In this document: one piece after another, positions 1 to 13,644 of the stretch
Numbering within the stretch: position 1 is the stretch's first letter
Layout: every line of letters starts with the position of its first letter
Assembly: GCA_002794735.1 (NCBI GenBank)
Contig: NBAZ01000002.1
Coordinates: 2,604,001 to 2,668,000, forward strand
Source: Pyrrhoderma lamaoense
Lineage: Eukaryota; Basidiomycota; Agaricomycetes; Hymenochaetales; Hymenochaetaceae
Reading direction: 5' to 3'
Length of the DNA: 64,000 nucleotides
Notes under the pieces: generated by a model
Seen by the model: the letters and a program-made list of their open reading frames with translations, nothing else
What the model was told of the DNA's origin: nothing
The model's database searches: none
Made by a program: the position numbers and the translations under genes

Positions 1-406
1 TTTGTAGAAAAAAACCTGTTCACTAAAACAGATAGTAATTATTCAGTATAATTCTTTTCCTACTTATTCACATGATATCTAATGTGCATGTACTTCTTCC
101 ATTTCCGCTACTATTTTATCCTTTGAAGTAAGTGTCTAAATGCATTATATATTCTCTCAATTCAAGTTCCAAATGATAAATATCCTTAATTTATGTAGTC
201 ACTGACTGCCACGTCGAAACAAATTTGAAACGTTTCAGCTGAATCTTGTGACAGAGAAGGAAATCAAACGTCTCTTCTCGTAAGTATTCAAAGAAACTAC
301 CAAGCCTTTTGTAGTATGATTTTACTATTATAATAAGGTTCCAAATAACATAAATACCCTGTAGAATATAGGGATGTTATCCCTTACACTAGATCAAAGC
401 TGAAGT

Positions 407-1576
407 ATGTTTATCGAGTGCACCATCCAACTTCTTACAAAAGACTCCGAAGGTTTGTCTCAGTCTATCGATGATCTAATCATGTGTAATCATAAAATAA
501 CAGAAAGCGATATTACCGATGCCGTGGGTACCATTTATAATGCCCTTAAATCAAGTAAGCTTACTCCAGATCATGCCACCTTCCAGGAGTCTTAACCCTC
601 CAATACTCTTTGTATTGATGGTAATATTGATCAAATCGTCTTCATGATCTCGTTAGATGTATTCGAATATCATATCCTCGGTGGACACTTACAACTTCTT
701 CCCGAGATCCTCCGCGCTCAACTCAAGGCATCCTTACTTGGAGGGAGAGTCTATGCAGCAATGTCAAATACCAGTCAAGGGTCCAGAATTGTTGGCGTAC
801 TTGCATGTTTCGGACCGGGAGAAGAGTTACTAGGGTCGTAAGTAAAAAAAAATCAAAAAAAAAACATTACTCCAAACCCGGCCTGTTCCTTCTGCCATCT
901 ATCTTAAATGGAGTTTTGAAAACAAACTTTCTCTAGGTCCGCACAGAAAGAAGCAAGACAAGATCTAGTAAATACGATGAACAAACTTGAGGTGGTTGAT
1001 CCTAATGTCGCCGCTTGGTGGAAAGACTATGTGAGCTTAGGATCTCCTTTCTTTAACTCCCTCTACCCCACTACCACCCCACCCCCTCTATTCCCGCTTC
1101 AGTTTGATTGCAATGCATGTTGAAGTAATGTATCAACTAAAAAACCGATCAATAGTATATGCCGAGATACACAGAGAAGTCTGCCATGGTCTTTGGAGGA
1201 CCCGAGTACAAAAGAAGAGGGTGGCATATTTCCTTAATCGGAGTACAACCAGAGTTTCAGTCCTGTGGGATAGGATCACAGCTAATACACTTTATCATAA
1301 ACGAAGTAAGAAAAACGACTCAAGCGCTTTAACAAGGCATATTGTTGTTCAAACTGCCAGCGAAAAAGCCGTAAGTACAAAATTCGATGCATGTACTGAT
1401 TTATTAGACGTCTTGACTCTACTTTTTACCTAATTTTGTCTCGTGTATAGTTGCCATTCTATTCAAGTTTGGGTTTCGTGGAAAAAGGTAAATTCACTGT
1501 TAAATGCGAGAAGAGAATGAACAAGACGTTCATGATGCGCTGCCTTGCATTGGAACTAGATTGTAAAGATACCTAA
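407..1576 (+). CDS. GNAT-family N-acetyltransferase, frame damaged
   Basis: Likely transfers an acetyl group from acetyl-CoA to an unknown substrate. Pieces of the fold are seen in order: an alpha/beta segment ending ACFGPGEELLGS (to about 838), an exon with a WWKDY end (about 937-1029), a segment with WHISLIGVQPEFQ followed by SCGIGSQL, the Q-x-x-G-x-G acetyl-CoA loop (about 1222-1280), and a C-terminal LPFYSSLGF strand (from about 1452). Introns are plausible at about 839-936, 1030-1150 and 1371-1451. Two problems exist. An in-frame TAA at 593-595 separates the first ORF from the next in the same frame. Near 1306-1336 the reading frame must change, and no GT-AG intron of suitable length fits. 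It is either a pseudogene, carries assembly indels, or has a first exon I have misplaced. The family call is fairly sure; the start is not. Confidence 0.55.
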
Positions 1577-1744
1577 AGAACAGAAAGGGTGTATTCATAT
1601 CCTTATATCAATGTCTGATTCCGTAATACTATCATCATCTACCTACAATTTTCAATAGATATAAGTAGATCCCTAATAATTTTGTACATACAGGAGAAAA
1701 TACGTACATTTATGTTCATGAACTCATCTTCAAACATGCCGGTC

Positions 1745-4734
1745 TCAAACCATCTCCACTCCATTTCGCAACTCAATGAGTAGATCCCTCTTTCGATATG
1801 CAGTGAGGCCTGCACGCAACTCGTACATCGTCGCTGATTAAGAAGTATTAATACTAGTTTTCTCATAAATGTTTGATTGATGAAAAGTGGCGCACAAAGA
1901 TTGAAAAGGTATGGTTCAGCAGTGGCAGCAGCTGACGGAGATGCTTCCAGTGTATTCTCAAGAACTTGTATTCCCTGTACCAAAATCAACAAAATACATG
2001 TCTTACAGTAGGAATAATTATGAAACAACTTACTTCTTTGATCTTTCCCTGCCCAAGAAGGAAACTGCATAGTTATTTGCTGACTATTAAGCTACTTTTA
2101 ATAAACTGACTAAAAGAATCTATTTAAAATTACAAGACTTACAACAACATCACCCGGTTCAGATTCGGCAAGCATCCTTGCTTTTTCCCTGCCGACTTCC
2201 AATCACCCTTCGCAACAGCCATAAGAACCGCATTCATCGTCTTCAACGATAAATCTGCTTCTGGGTCTGCTTCAACAGCTGATATGTGCTCTGAGCGGAG
2301 TCTAATAATCCGCTCTGAAGATAAATGCGGGCCAAGCTGACCGAAGAGCCGGAGAGGGTGGGGATGCACCTGATGCACAAAGAGGTTCAAGTAGCGTTGT
2401 CGCTGCAGTATAATCCTAGAGTTCGATAAAAACAGTCGTAATGAGATTTTTTTATCACCCTCAAAAAATGTCTTTTATGAATCTGAGCAAGACCTTTATT
2501 TCAATAAGATGACTTGCTACAATAAGCGCCATCCTCGCACCACGTTCTTTCCACATCGCTTGTTCGGCTGGGTCGGGCGTTGTACGGGCTCTTATCCGAC
2601 ATCTTCTTAAAAGTGCAGAAACGTCATCAAGATAACCTGCCTGATCACCAGCCCAATACGAACAACGAGCTCGTAAAACTTCCAGCTCAAACGGAAGAAG
2701 TTTACTCAAAATATATGCTCGGGTTGGTGGGGGTTCTATGACCGCAAGTACACCAAACAGGTTCTCACATTCTGCAGCTGCTTGATTGAATAATCTCAGG
2801 CGGCCAATGACGAAAGACGGATATACCAAAGCTGTAGAAGACGAATTTATTATTTCCTTAAGGGAAAAGACTATAATTATCTTAGCTCACGCACATTGAG
2901 AATTAACTCGACGTCACGAGGACTAGACGTAACAATACGATCTCGGGCCATACGAGCAAGAGCACGCCAATTGTTCGTCATCTAGGACATATCAAAGGCA
3001 TAGCATTGACAAGGAACAGAAAAAAGTAATAAAAAAGGGAGTGTAGATGTAAAGGGGCAGTATAGTGTACAACACATGAGCATACAGTTTATTAATTAAT
3101 ATACAGACCAGTCCATAACTTAGGCGCACTCACAACGAGAGTGTGAAAGTCGGTATGTTTCCATTCGCCCGTCGTGTCTCGCGGAGGGCGCATATGAGGT
3201 TCAGGAACATATTTTGTTAAAAGTGCATTTATCGGGTCGGTCTGTGAAGGAAAGAGAAAGGAGAGAAACGAGGGAAAGAAGGTGAAGGAATCATAGACAA
3301 TGGATAAGAAGCAGCCTTTTCGGTCAACCACCAAGTAAGGTGGAAAAATTCGTGCACAAAGAGACGTACGTGGGGCACAGGCAAAAAGAGTGTTGCAACA
3401 TTTAGAGCAGGAACATGAAGTTCTGGAGCATCATCCTCAGATAGTGGTGATGATGCACCGGAAGTTACGGACGTGAAGTGACAGGAGCAGGAATTACGGG
3501 AACAGAAACTTGAGGTAGATCATCCTTTTTCTCTTCCACAGTAGGGATCGGAACAGGCGAGGTCAAAACAACGCTCTGTTCGGGAGGTGTCTGAGGCTCG
3601 CATTTGAATTTTTCCAATTCCGGTTCCGAAACTGGGTCCTCTGGGTCATCGACAAGGAAGGGATTGGTATCCGCTACGATTTCCGACGTAGGTGCAACCG
3701 GCTCTTCGGCGGGTTGGTCAACAACCTGGTCCATTTCTTTGCTGACGGTTTCTATTACTTCTAGTACTTTCTTATCAGAGTCACCAGAGGGGACAGAAGC
3801 AGGCCCGATTAGATCGACAGTGGTGGAAGAAGAAGAGAGTGAATTCGCGTCTGCCTGAGCAGAATCGACAATCACGATAGAGTCAGACACGTGATATGCA
3901 TCTACTTGGGGAACTTGCTTCTCAGGCTCGATCGCACCGACAGCGCCGTTCTCTTCATGTTCCGCCTCCGAGGTGTCTTTTTCCGTTGACGTCTGTTCAA
4001 CAGAGCCGACAGCAACAGCAACATCTTCAATTACATTGTCCACATCATTCAAAACGATGACAGGTGCATCAACTGTGATGACGGCCGGGGTTTCTACCAC
4101 TTCTCCTATGACTTCCCGTTTCTCCACTTCCGTTGATGATTCAGAGGGCCGCACCTCTGCCTCGTGCAGGGTCGGCTCTTCACTCGGAACTGTGAAGGGT
4201 GCTTTAGCGTCCTCAACAACAGGGGCGATATCTGCGCTATCTTGCTGCTCAACGACCGGTGATAGCTCCTTGTGATCCCTTTGTTCTTCGGCAGCCGGGG
4301 TCACATCGACGTGCGGCGCGAGCTGTGGTTCAGCTGCTGGTAATGGCGACTGAACCTTCTCCTTCTCCAAAGCCTCTACCTTCTTTTCAACCTCCCTACC
4401 ATAATCAGTATCCACTGATTCCCTCTCTTCCTTGAGCCCTCAGCTCCAAGACTATGTCCACTCGCCCCACTTTTCACACTACTCGTTGATTGTCTTCGAG
4501 CGTGGCCACGGAGACTCGAACGTGATGCGATACCTTTAAGTATTTGAACAGGTTTTGAATGACTGACGCGGCGTCCAAGACCTTTGAGCCATGAGGCGTT
4601 GGCGGTGAACCTGGAGGCGTTCCAAGTCCTAGTGAGCCTGGTGAGCCAGGCGCGTCGCGTGCCTTTGGAGGCGGGGTGGTTGGACGAGGAGGTACGCTCG
4701 TGCTAGTTGTTCTCTGTCGGATAAAGCTAGGCAT
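1745..4734 (-). CDS. TRAPPC12: TRAPP complex subunit 12 (TRAPPC12) homologue
   Basis: A TPR-containing subunit of the TRAPP tethering complex, acting in ER-to-Golgi traffic. The recognisable core lies in the C-terminal half. One exon reads LPFELEVLRARCSYWAGDQ (about 2640-2700), typical of this family. Another reads AVEADPEADLSLKTMNA (about 2215-2290). The last exons carry LENTLEASPSAA and then MYELRAGLTAYRKRDLL before a TGA at 1745-1747. The first exon (4734 to about 4533) is Pro/Ser-rich. It joins, after an intron of about 105 bp, a 300-residue acidic low-complexity segment (4424-3465) that begins with a short charged coiled-coil-like stretch. The NWRALARMARDRIV exon lies at about 2900-2980. 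The start is the first Met of the open first exon. At least seven introns are present. The N-terminal acidic part is assigned by frame and splice continuity, not by homology. Confidence 0.85.
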
Positions 4735-6085
4735 TGTATATAACTCTAGAGATTGTAATAAAAGGATTCTACACGAAGGTAGTAAATAGACTCTTGATGG
4801 TGATGGTGAGATTGATCCAAATAAAGATCAAGGTGCAAAATTGGTGGAGAAAGTCGGATGTGGCACGCCCGGGACAAGCAGCTGGAGAAAGACGGTGGTT
4901 TGTGTCTGAGGATGGAAAAGGGAAGGAGTTTAAGTGGATAGAACTGAGCCCCTTACAAAGTGGGCGTAGGGATGTTCGTGCTTGTGAAATTGAACAGCCG
5001 AAATAAGCTTTAGATAGTTTGTGGGATCGGTATGAGGAAGAGGAGGGGACTAAATTGACAAGAGGGTTTTTATAGCCCGCCGCCAGTAAAGTAGGGTCCG
5101 CCTGTAAGAATCGACTAAAATTAAAAATGGTAATAATTCTCAAAAAAATAGAAGAATTACTTGGGATAATAACTATGTACGTACACACAACGTTACAACA
5201 ACAATTATCAAAAACTTACTTCTCCACGTTTCCACAATATCCCTCGGCACCATGCTCCCATGCAAGTACATGTACATGTTGTAGTAGTAAACACAATTAT
5301 CATAATCAAACAAGCCCTAAATTCTTCGGACACTCCGTTTACGCGCCGAGTCCTGCCTGTGTAATGATTGTTGATAAAAAAAAGTCTACACCAAACTCGT
5401 GCAATACATGCGGAGAAAACAGGGCGATACTCTCCAGCATCAATCTCATGCCACAAGTCTCTCCGACGCGCAGAGTCCATACCTCTCCTAATATATCTTC
5501 TGAAGTTTTTTTTGTAATTACTTCCAACTCTAATTTTATCTTATCAAAAACACCGACAACAAAATACAATCAATAAAAATTGAATAATAACGGAAACAAT
5601 TCCAAGTGCCATAATTGAAGAACAAGGGGTGTGGTTAGAAACGGCTCGCAAAGTAAACATAACCCACGATCAGCACAGCTTTGTGCATATACTCATTGTC
5701 GGAAACCTTCGCTCTCCAACCTCCTCCGAACCTCGACGATTCTCGTTACTCGAAACCTCCTACAATATCTGTATATTACCATATCTAGACTCGAGACATA
5801 AATATGTCCAAGTACAGGTTAATTCAAGTCACCCTACTTCATATTATTAATTGATGAACACAGGTTTTTGGTCATTCTCGTTGCCACAGTCACAACAATT
5901 AAGCACTAACGATACCATAGCGTTACTTCTAGATCCTAACGAATACAAAGCAAAGAAAAACAATAATAGTGTAGCATATATTGATGTGACAGATCCATAG
6001 AAGCACATAAGTAGCGTTTATGAAGAAAAGAAGTAAAAATAATAACAATACTAGAAATTAAAAACGATAGGTAACAAAGGCCACA
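4735..6085. other. Intergenic, TRAPPC12 5' side to ZW10 3' side
   Basis: AT-rich spacer. Overlapping open frames on both strands at about 5127-5576 match nothing I recognise and look like chance frames. The part next to 4735 should hold the TRAPPC12 promoter; no clear TATA box or other motif stands out. Confidence 0.5.
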
Positions 6086-9000
6086 CTACTTAACAAAGGG
6101 ATGCCCGCGTTGTATTTTTGCGATTGTATTAGAACGATGAGGAGTATCCGCAAATAACGCACGGACAAGGCGTACTAATTCATCAACGCTGAAGTCGATC
6201 AGTGCGCCCTCGTCAAATAGATACGACACATCCGCGATCGATGCCTCCTGTGAAACAGAAACAGAAAGATATTAAGCGAGCGTGTCATAAGTCGCTATCA
6301 AATGAAAGGCCTGGACTCACCAATAGCTCAGAAAGATATGAGAACTTTAGCCAGGAAGGAACAAATTCAGCCACTCGTGATGGCTACAAGGTAGAATATA
6401 ATCAGATACGAACATGATGTTATAAACTAACAAACGGCTACTCACTGCTTCAGGATCTTCAGCATCAATAAACGAACTCTCAAGTGAACTCAATATTCGA
6501 CAGAGTTCTGCTAAACGGCGCGAATCTACTTCCGGTATGTCTGCCAATGTCAACACGTCCGACAGCACTCTTACTAGTGCAGCATCCACGACTCGTCCTG
6601 TCGCCTTGAGCCACTTCGTGTGAGGAAGGACAGGCTAGAAGCGGGAGGTGAGAAGGTGATCGCAAACATGAAGAGTCCAACAGCGCAATGAAATTCGATA
6701 TGAATGGTATAAATATGAGTCACGATTCACGATATAGAAAGATAGAAGCCAAGTTAATATGATGATCATCAATTTACGGAGATTGAAATGGCACGGAATA
6801 AAAACATACCTTCCATTCATTCGATGCGTTTCGTACAGTGCGCAAGACCTCGGTCATCACGTTTTCACATGTATCAAATACATCCTGATCGCCGGTATCG
6901 ACAAACCCCTCTGCGCGTGCAAGAACTTGAAGCACTTTGTCACATTCGCGTTCCTGTGTGCCGATCAAATCCCAAAACGAGAAGTTAGCCAAGTTTCAAA
7001 ACATATGAGAATCAGACATGTGAAAAAAAATCTAAGAGTGAGATCACTGGATGCGGAAGCGGATATACTCACAATACCCTCGTTAAACCACCACGTCTCT
7101 AATGCATGTAAGTGTTCTAGCGCCTCGTGCACTTGTTCCTTAACAGTACTTTGAGTATTGTAGAGAGTATCTAATTTAGTAACTTCCTCGTGGATATATG
7201 CGCAGTCATTCGCGAATCGCAATGCTTTTACAGATTTAGAATTTCCTAAAAATGTGGTAATGGGGAAAACAGCGCGATAGAGGTCCAGAACAGCGGATGA
7301 TGCCTGCAGAACAAGCATACACGCTGTACTTCTTGAATCAGGTGAACAAAACCGTGAATGTGAGAATGCTGATGAGATTGATATCTCGTGCCCTTCTTCA
7401 AAGATGTTTCCAATGAGTTTAACAAGTTCTTGAGCACGAACGGAAATTTCGTATATTTCGGGCTCTTTCTCCTTTGTTGGTATTGAAAGTTTAGGAGGTC
7501 GCGAGGGAGTGATAGATGGAGGAACATGAGACTTCCGCGCAGAAGAATCCTGTAGAGAGACGGAAGTAGTCCGTGTAGGGTTAAAGGAAGAATGTGATAA
7601 TATACTTGAGGGGATGGCGGGAGATGTGGGTATCGATGAAGGGGTGGAATAATTTGAAAGAGAAGGAGAAATCGCTCCCTTGTCTTTACCCTTCGCAGTA
7701 AGTCTCTCCAACCCCTTAGCTACTTTGGGAGGTTTAGCAACGGGAATTGTATGTATAGGTGATGGTGGTGTTGGAGGTTCCGCGACAGGTTCGTCCCATA
7801 CAGAGTCCCAGGCGGACCCCTCCGACTCATTGCTCGGGTTGTCGGAGTCACCATTGGATCCACTTTTTCCCTTCTCCGACCCGCCATTGGCGTGATTATT
7901 GGCTATTGAGGCATCTTCATTATCATCGTCTCCCCAACCCCAAGCATCATTGTCTTCTGGAGGTAAGTCTTCTCCTTTAGGTAGATCTTCTTCAAAATCC
8001 CACCCGTTATCATCAGCCGCTGTATCCTTCCTGCTTATTTCGTTTCTAATCTTATCGTTCTCTGAAGAAGGCACATCGAAGTCCCAAGTATTGTCGTCAT
8101 TATCGTCGATGTTACCCTGCACAGGAATAACGTTTGGAACAGACATGGATATCTCTTTCGGAGGCGATGAAACCCTAAGGCGTATGGTTCGTTCGTCAGT
8201 ATCTGACAGGATTAGAGCTCTTGCCGAAGCTAGGATATCAACACGACGTTTCCGACCAAAATGACTAGCAACTCCATTTGACCAGATTTCGATGTCTCCC
8301 TCATCTGAAGCACCACAAAGTCCCGAGATCTTGATACTAAAATACTGTTTCTCAAAGTCTGCAGCATTCTGAACGAGCTTGAGGAAAGGTGGAAGTTGGG
8401 AGACGGAGGAGGGTATAGATGGTGTGATTATAGTCCGAAGGAGAGCAGATACCGTTGGCTTGTAAAGGGACTGAACAAACGAAGTGTAAAATGGGTGTGG
8501 CAACGCCCCGAAAAGATGTTCAATAAGGAAGTCATATAGTTTTTTAAGATAGTCAGTGGCAGTTTTACGGAAATCGGTATGAGGAGGAAGAGGGAATAAA
8601 GAAAGAGATGCATATGAGGATCCATCTGCGGCAGTACTCCAGGACACGGATGAGGAGACTGCTTGCTGTAGAGGAAAGTCAATGAAATGAGAGATAATGT
8701 CTCGCTTTAGAGCGTTTAGCTGCGAATTCAGGGAAACAGTCGACAAGGAGGAAAGAATATCGCGTAGAGTTAATATAACCTGAGACTGACGAACTGAAAT
8801 TAACAGTCAATATGTTTCACGCTGAAGTGAAGGATACATGAATACCTTGAACAGCAGGAAAAATCCGAAGTTCTGTGGAAGATACATGAAGACTTCGAGA
8901 ACAAGCTTCAACTAATTGCTCTTCAACCCGATCTGAAAGTGCGCGGAGTTTTTCCTGTATAGCTCATTAGCACTTAGTAAAGTGATATATTCACAAAAAT

Positions 9001-9665
9001 TGGACCTTCATATCAATCATAACGTTAGCCTGTGCAAGGGCTGTTGGTGCATCTTCCAGAACTTTGTTGACTTTGCGATTCAAAATAACGGCCTCATATA
9101 ACTCTCCTTTTCTAAGTAGGTCCTTGAGCTTCTCAAATCGGGTCCGACAATCATTCAAGTAATTTAATGCGTTTTGTAAAACTCGTGCGTTAGAAGTTCG
9201 TTGGGCTAGTTCTGAGTGCGCTCTCAAGTTGTTTATAAGATTAGGAAGCAGACCCGACTTTATTGCTTTTCAGTGAGCTTGATGCTGGTGCGAGAGATGA
9301 TACGTACCTCAGGGTCAGATAACGCATTCGACAGTTTGTCAACATTAATCTTCAGGTTCTGCAACCGAATTTGTGCAGATTTCGAAGTCTCAAGTTGGCG
9401 TTTAAAGTTAGGAAGTTCTTCATTGATACGCTGATTTATTCTGTTCTACATTTAAATACTTATGTAGCTAGCGAAAACATATTAGGACATGAGTCTAGCA
9501 TACCTCAGTTTGTTCAATTCCTGATTGTAATTCGGAAATCCAACCAGCAACTAATTCTGAAGTAAGGTCCTTGTTTGAGGTTTCTGATATCCTGCCTAGA
9601 ACCTGAGATGACACATCCATCGGTAACGGCTTGCGCGGAAGGTGTTGTGGGACAGGAAACGCCAT
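6086..9665 (-). CDS. ZW10: ZW10/Dsl1-type vesicle tethering and kinetochore protein
   Basis: Homologue of ZW10, a Dsl1/NRZ tether subunit for Golgi-to-ER COPI vesicles; animal ZW10 also works at kinetochores. The N-terminal exons (9665 to about 8990) are helical and coiled coil, with RFEKLKDLLRKGELYEAV. The large exon (about 8746-7080) carries the middle domain with ARALILSDTDERTIRL, then an acidic Ser/Asp linker with repeated tryptophan motifs (TWDFD, GWDFEED, AWGWGDDD, AWDSVWDEP; about 8100-7770). The conserved helical C-terminal part follows (LDLYRAVFPITTFLGNSKSV; LETWWFNEGIVS). The last exons read FVPSWLKFSYLSELLEASIADV and end HPFVK then TAG at 6086-6088. I prefer the Met at 9665 (MAFPVPQHLP) over the in-frame Met at 9740. 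The linker resembles the COPI-binding lasso of yeast Dsl1. Confidence 0.88.
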
Positions 9666-10756
9666 GAGCGTACGACACGTCGTTTGGGTAATGACGACAA
9701 GTAACAAGCTTGAGCTCGCGTGCAGATCATGTGATATCATACCACGGCAATTTAATTTACTTGTACAGGTGAATTTGGGGAAACATTCGCCAACGTACTA
9801 GTGCTTAACACCCTTTCGTATACCTACCTTTGGTACAGGATACTGTATAGTTGATGGATTTTGTCATGTACATATGCATGAATAAACGCAATAGCTGTCA
9901 GTCTTCGCGTACAGCCTAATGTCAAGGTCGAATGGAACAATACTATTTTTTTTGAAAGACCGTAAAGTGATGTACCGCAGAAAGAGGCTTCAGACAATCA
10001 ATTGATATGAGATGCATGTAAGGTTAGACAACGAGTTGATGTATGAGTGTTAAATAACACTGATGGCATTGGGGATGAAAAGCAATGTATAAGAGAGAAA
10101 CTTAGTTGCTACACATGTAGCTCACATCATGTCCTTTTTTCTATTCTTATCACGTCAGGATTCGAACATCAGTTTTGACTATGAGGGTCCATAGCTAATT
10201 AATCAACAACAACAAACGACACTTAAATTGGTGCACACGTATGATGCTGTCAGATTTAGCAGTCACGTTTGCAATGGCGGCAACAAATTTTTGGATGCTA
10301 GTTGTAATTTCTGCGTTATAGTCTCTTTCACGATGACAATATAAGCTCGAGAAAGCAAGGTCTGTATCCGATATAGGCGCGTAAAGCTGGACCTTTACCT
10401 TACTGTTTGCACTGTTTCAATCCGAGCGTCTCGATAGTATGTATACTATGTACATAAAAATTATATATTATCTACACTAAATCGCATCAGCCTCTCTGAT
10501 ATATTAGATGAATCTGGTAGGGAAACTTACTATTTAATACTGATCTACACGAAGATGAACATGGGAATGCAAGTGAATTATTCTTCTTCCATATCCCTGT
10601 TTAGCCCTTACTTGCCTTTCCCCATAAGTTCAACCGCATTTTTAAATGCTCCCAATAAAGCAGTCAATTGTATTTTCTCACTTCCCCCCGTTGATAATCG
10701 ATGTCTAGAGTAGTTTTAGTTAAAAACTCTCTATGGTTCACGACAGATCATTCAGC
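9666..10756. other. Intergenic, ZW10 5' to RFC3 3'
   Basis: About 1.1 kb with no open frame of interest. A GGATTCGAAC string at about 10158 resembles a tRNA B box on the minus strand but no tRNA fold surrounds it. The part close to 9666 should hold the ZW10 promoter. Confidence 0.5.
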
Positions 10757-12018
10757 TTACTCAGTTGCTGCGAGCTGGTCAAGTAGATACACCCTAGCCT
10801 GAGGAGCAAAGTCTATAGTTTCAATGTATTCATAGGCTCCTGTTATGAGATCTTGTAAGGCAAGTCCTCTGTCAATTTTCAGTGCTGATATCACTGGGAA
10901 AGCAGATACGTCAGCTATTGACTGGGCAAAGCAATTTGAATACAAACACTCATAAGACGTCGTGAACTCATCACCAAGCATTGAGTTAACAACAGTTTCA
11001 ATATCCTTCGGCTGAGGACTTCCAGTACAATTGTAGATTTCGGCTTCACCGATGCTATCGTATGCAGCATGACAGGCCTGCATGATGTTTAGCGCTCTAC
11101 GCATATCACCTCTTGAAAGCTTCAATAAAGCTTGTCTTCCTTCTTGAGTTAAATTTACTCTAAGCGTGGTTGTAAGTGATGTATAACGATTCACATTAGT
11201 GACCAGTGTAAAGAATAATTTACTTTTCTGCTTCAATGATACCTTCGAGGCGACGCTCTACTTCCTTCATTGGTAGAGGACTAAAACGAAAACGTGTGCA
11301 ACGACTTTGTATGGCTGGAGTTATCTTGTTAACGTAGTTGCAGATGATGCAAAAACGGACATTCTTGGTATACTGCTCAATCACACGGCGGAGGGCAGCT
11401 TGTGCTGCCTGGGTCATCATATCCGCCTCATCAAGAATAATTAGTTTGAACCCTTTATTAAAGAGGGTTCTTGTCTCTGCGAACTGTTTAACCTGTTCTC
11501 GAACAACATCTATACCACGATCATCGGAGGCGTTTAACTGAAATGCAGATGAATTAGACTTGAAAGCAGGGATATATTAAAACTCTGGACACACCTCAAG
11601 TATCTGCTTCTTGTAGTCTGAGCCATATATTCTGCGTGCAACTGCAAGTATTGTAGATGTTTTCCCAGTACCTGGTGGTCCATAGAACAAGAGATGTGGA
11701 AGCCGATTTTTCTCTATGAACTTTTCGACTACAGAAATAAGATTAAGCATCAAGGTATCAGACGAGCGCACATACTCGTGGTAGTAATATCTTTATGTGA
11801 GACCACGTCATCTAAGGTGACTGGGCGATACTTCTCGACCCTGGATGCAAGACATGCCCAGTCAATCATAAGTTCAGAATTCACATTAGTACTTACCACG
11901 GGAGGTTCTCATCGTAGGTGTAGTCTGAAGCGGTCTCTTTGCCTTTTCCCTTCCTTTTAGAGCTTGGGATTTGAGTCTCATCTATTTCACGCATCGCTAT
12001 ATCTTCTTCGTTAGACAT
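10757..12018 (-). CDS. RFC3: Replication factor C subunit 3 (clamp loader)
   Basis: Small AAA+ subunit of the RFC complex that loads PCNA on primed DNA (RFC5 in human naming). Seen in order: a charged N-terminus from MSNEEDIAM with a basic KRKGKGKE patch, [16 protein letters not shown] (spliced at about 11896/11860), Walker A GPPGTGKT (about 11660-11690), [12 protein letters not shown], Walker B ILDEAD (about 11418-11440), sensor region [20 protein letters not shown] including the clamp-loader SRC motif (about 11290-11350), then the C-terminal collar helices ending [11 protein letters not shown] and TAA at 10757-10759. At least five introns. The Met at 12018 is the only sensible start. Divergent from the ubiquitin-eS31 gene across 361 bp. 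Confidence 0.95.
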
Positions 12019-12379
12019 TATGAGACTATGATTATGTAGACGAACTTGAAGTAGCACTGCGAGTGCAGTCACAGACACGGTAAACGCGTTATAAGACGCG
12101 ACACGTTACCGTGACCATTTTGTTACATATAATCACATGATTTTTAGTAATTTCGTGGGAACATAATTGTCTATTTTTGGTAAGTATTGATCGACGAAGA
12201 ACTGTATAGTACCAACAAAGATCATCGGGTCCTTTTTCTAATCAACCGTCACGTCCGAAGCCGGTCAACGACTCCAGAGGTAAAGCTCGTTGGATAGACA
12301 GGCTCGTATCTGTGAGTTTCACTGCTTGCATTCTCACTGATCTCCTGATTGTTCTGATACACTGTTAACTCGTAGCGCG
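12019..12379. promoter_or_regulatory. Divergent promoter, RFC3 / ubiquitin-eS31
   Basis: A 361-bp spacer that must hold the 5' control regions of both genes. No motif is distinctive enough to name. Confidence 0.5.
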
Positions 12380-13160
<781 letters not shown>

Positions 13161-13644
13161 GTGATGTAACATTCATTAGACTTCAAGTTGCTTCACATGT
13201 TTCTTCTTATGTTTTGTGTACACGTTCAATCTCATGTCTTACTTGCGCATTGTAACCTCACTTTGTATTAAATTGAATCGTGTTTTAAACAATATTTCAC
13301 GAATGCCTTTCTTATTCATGATTTCATGATACCAATAAAGACACGAGGAATACTAAATGTTCATCACTAGAAGAGTGTGATCATGTCCAAAGAGTATTGT
13401 TCTAGGTAATGCTAGTAGATACATAATAAAATACAACGTTATTCAACTTATTGATACAATTCCACTGATGCACCTCTATAAGAGACTCGATGTGACCAAG
13501 GACAGACCTCTGAGTTACAAGAATGTTGTTAGACGGGTATCCAAAAACTCATAATTTAAAAATATGATCATTGATGTATTGCTATGCACTCACCTCAGGA
13601 ACGATTAGTATTAAATATTGGTCATTGAGAGAGAACATGAACCT
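13161..13644. other. Intergenic between convergent UBI3 and HSK3
   Basis: About 480 bp of AT-rich 3' flanking sequence for two convergent genes; no open frame or repeat seen. Confidence 0.5.

Noticed and set aside
3604..4275. Plus-strand frames of 84 and 100 codons
   Set aside because: Antisense shadows of the acidic TRAPPC12 segment.
5127..5576. 149-codon plus-strand frame
   Set aside because: No domain, no conserved-looking segment, open frames on the other strand too.
10140..10260. Possible minus-strand tRNA (GTTCGAATCC B-box-like string)
   Set aside because: The T stem does not pair, no A box or acceptor stem is present at the right distance.
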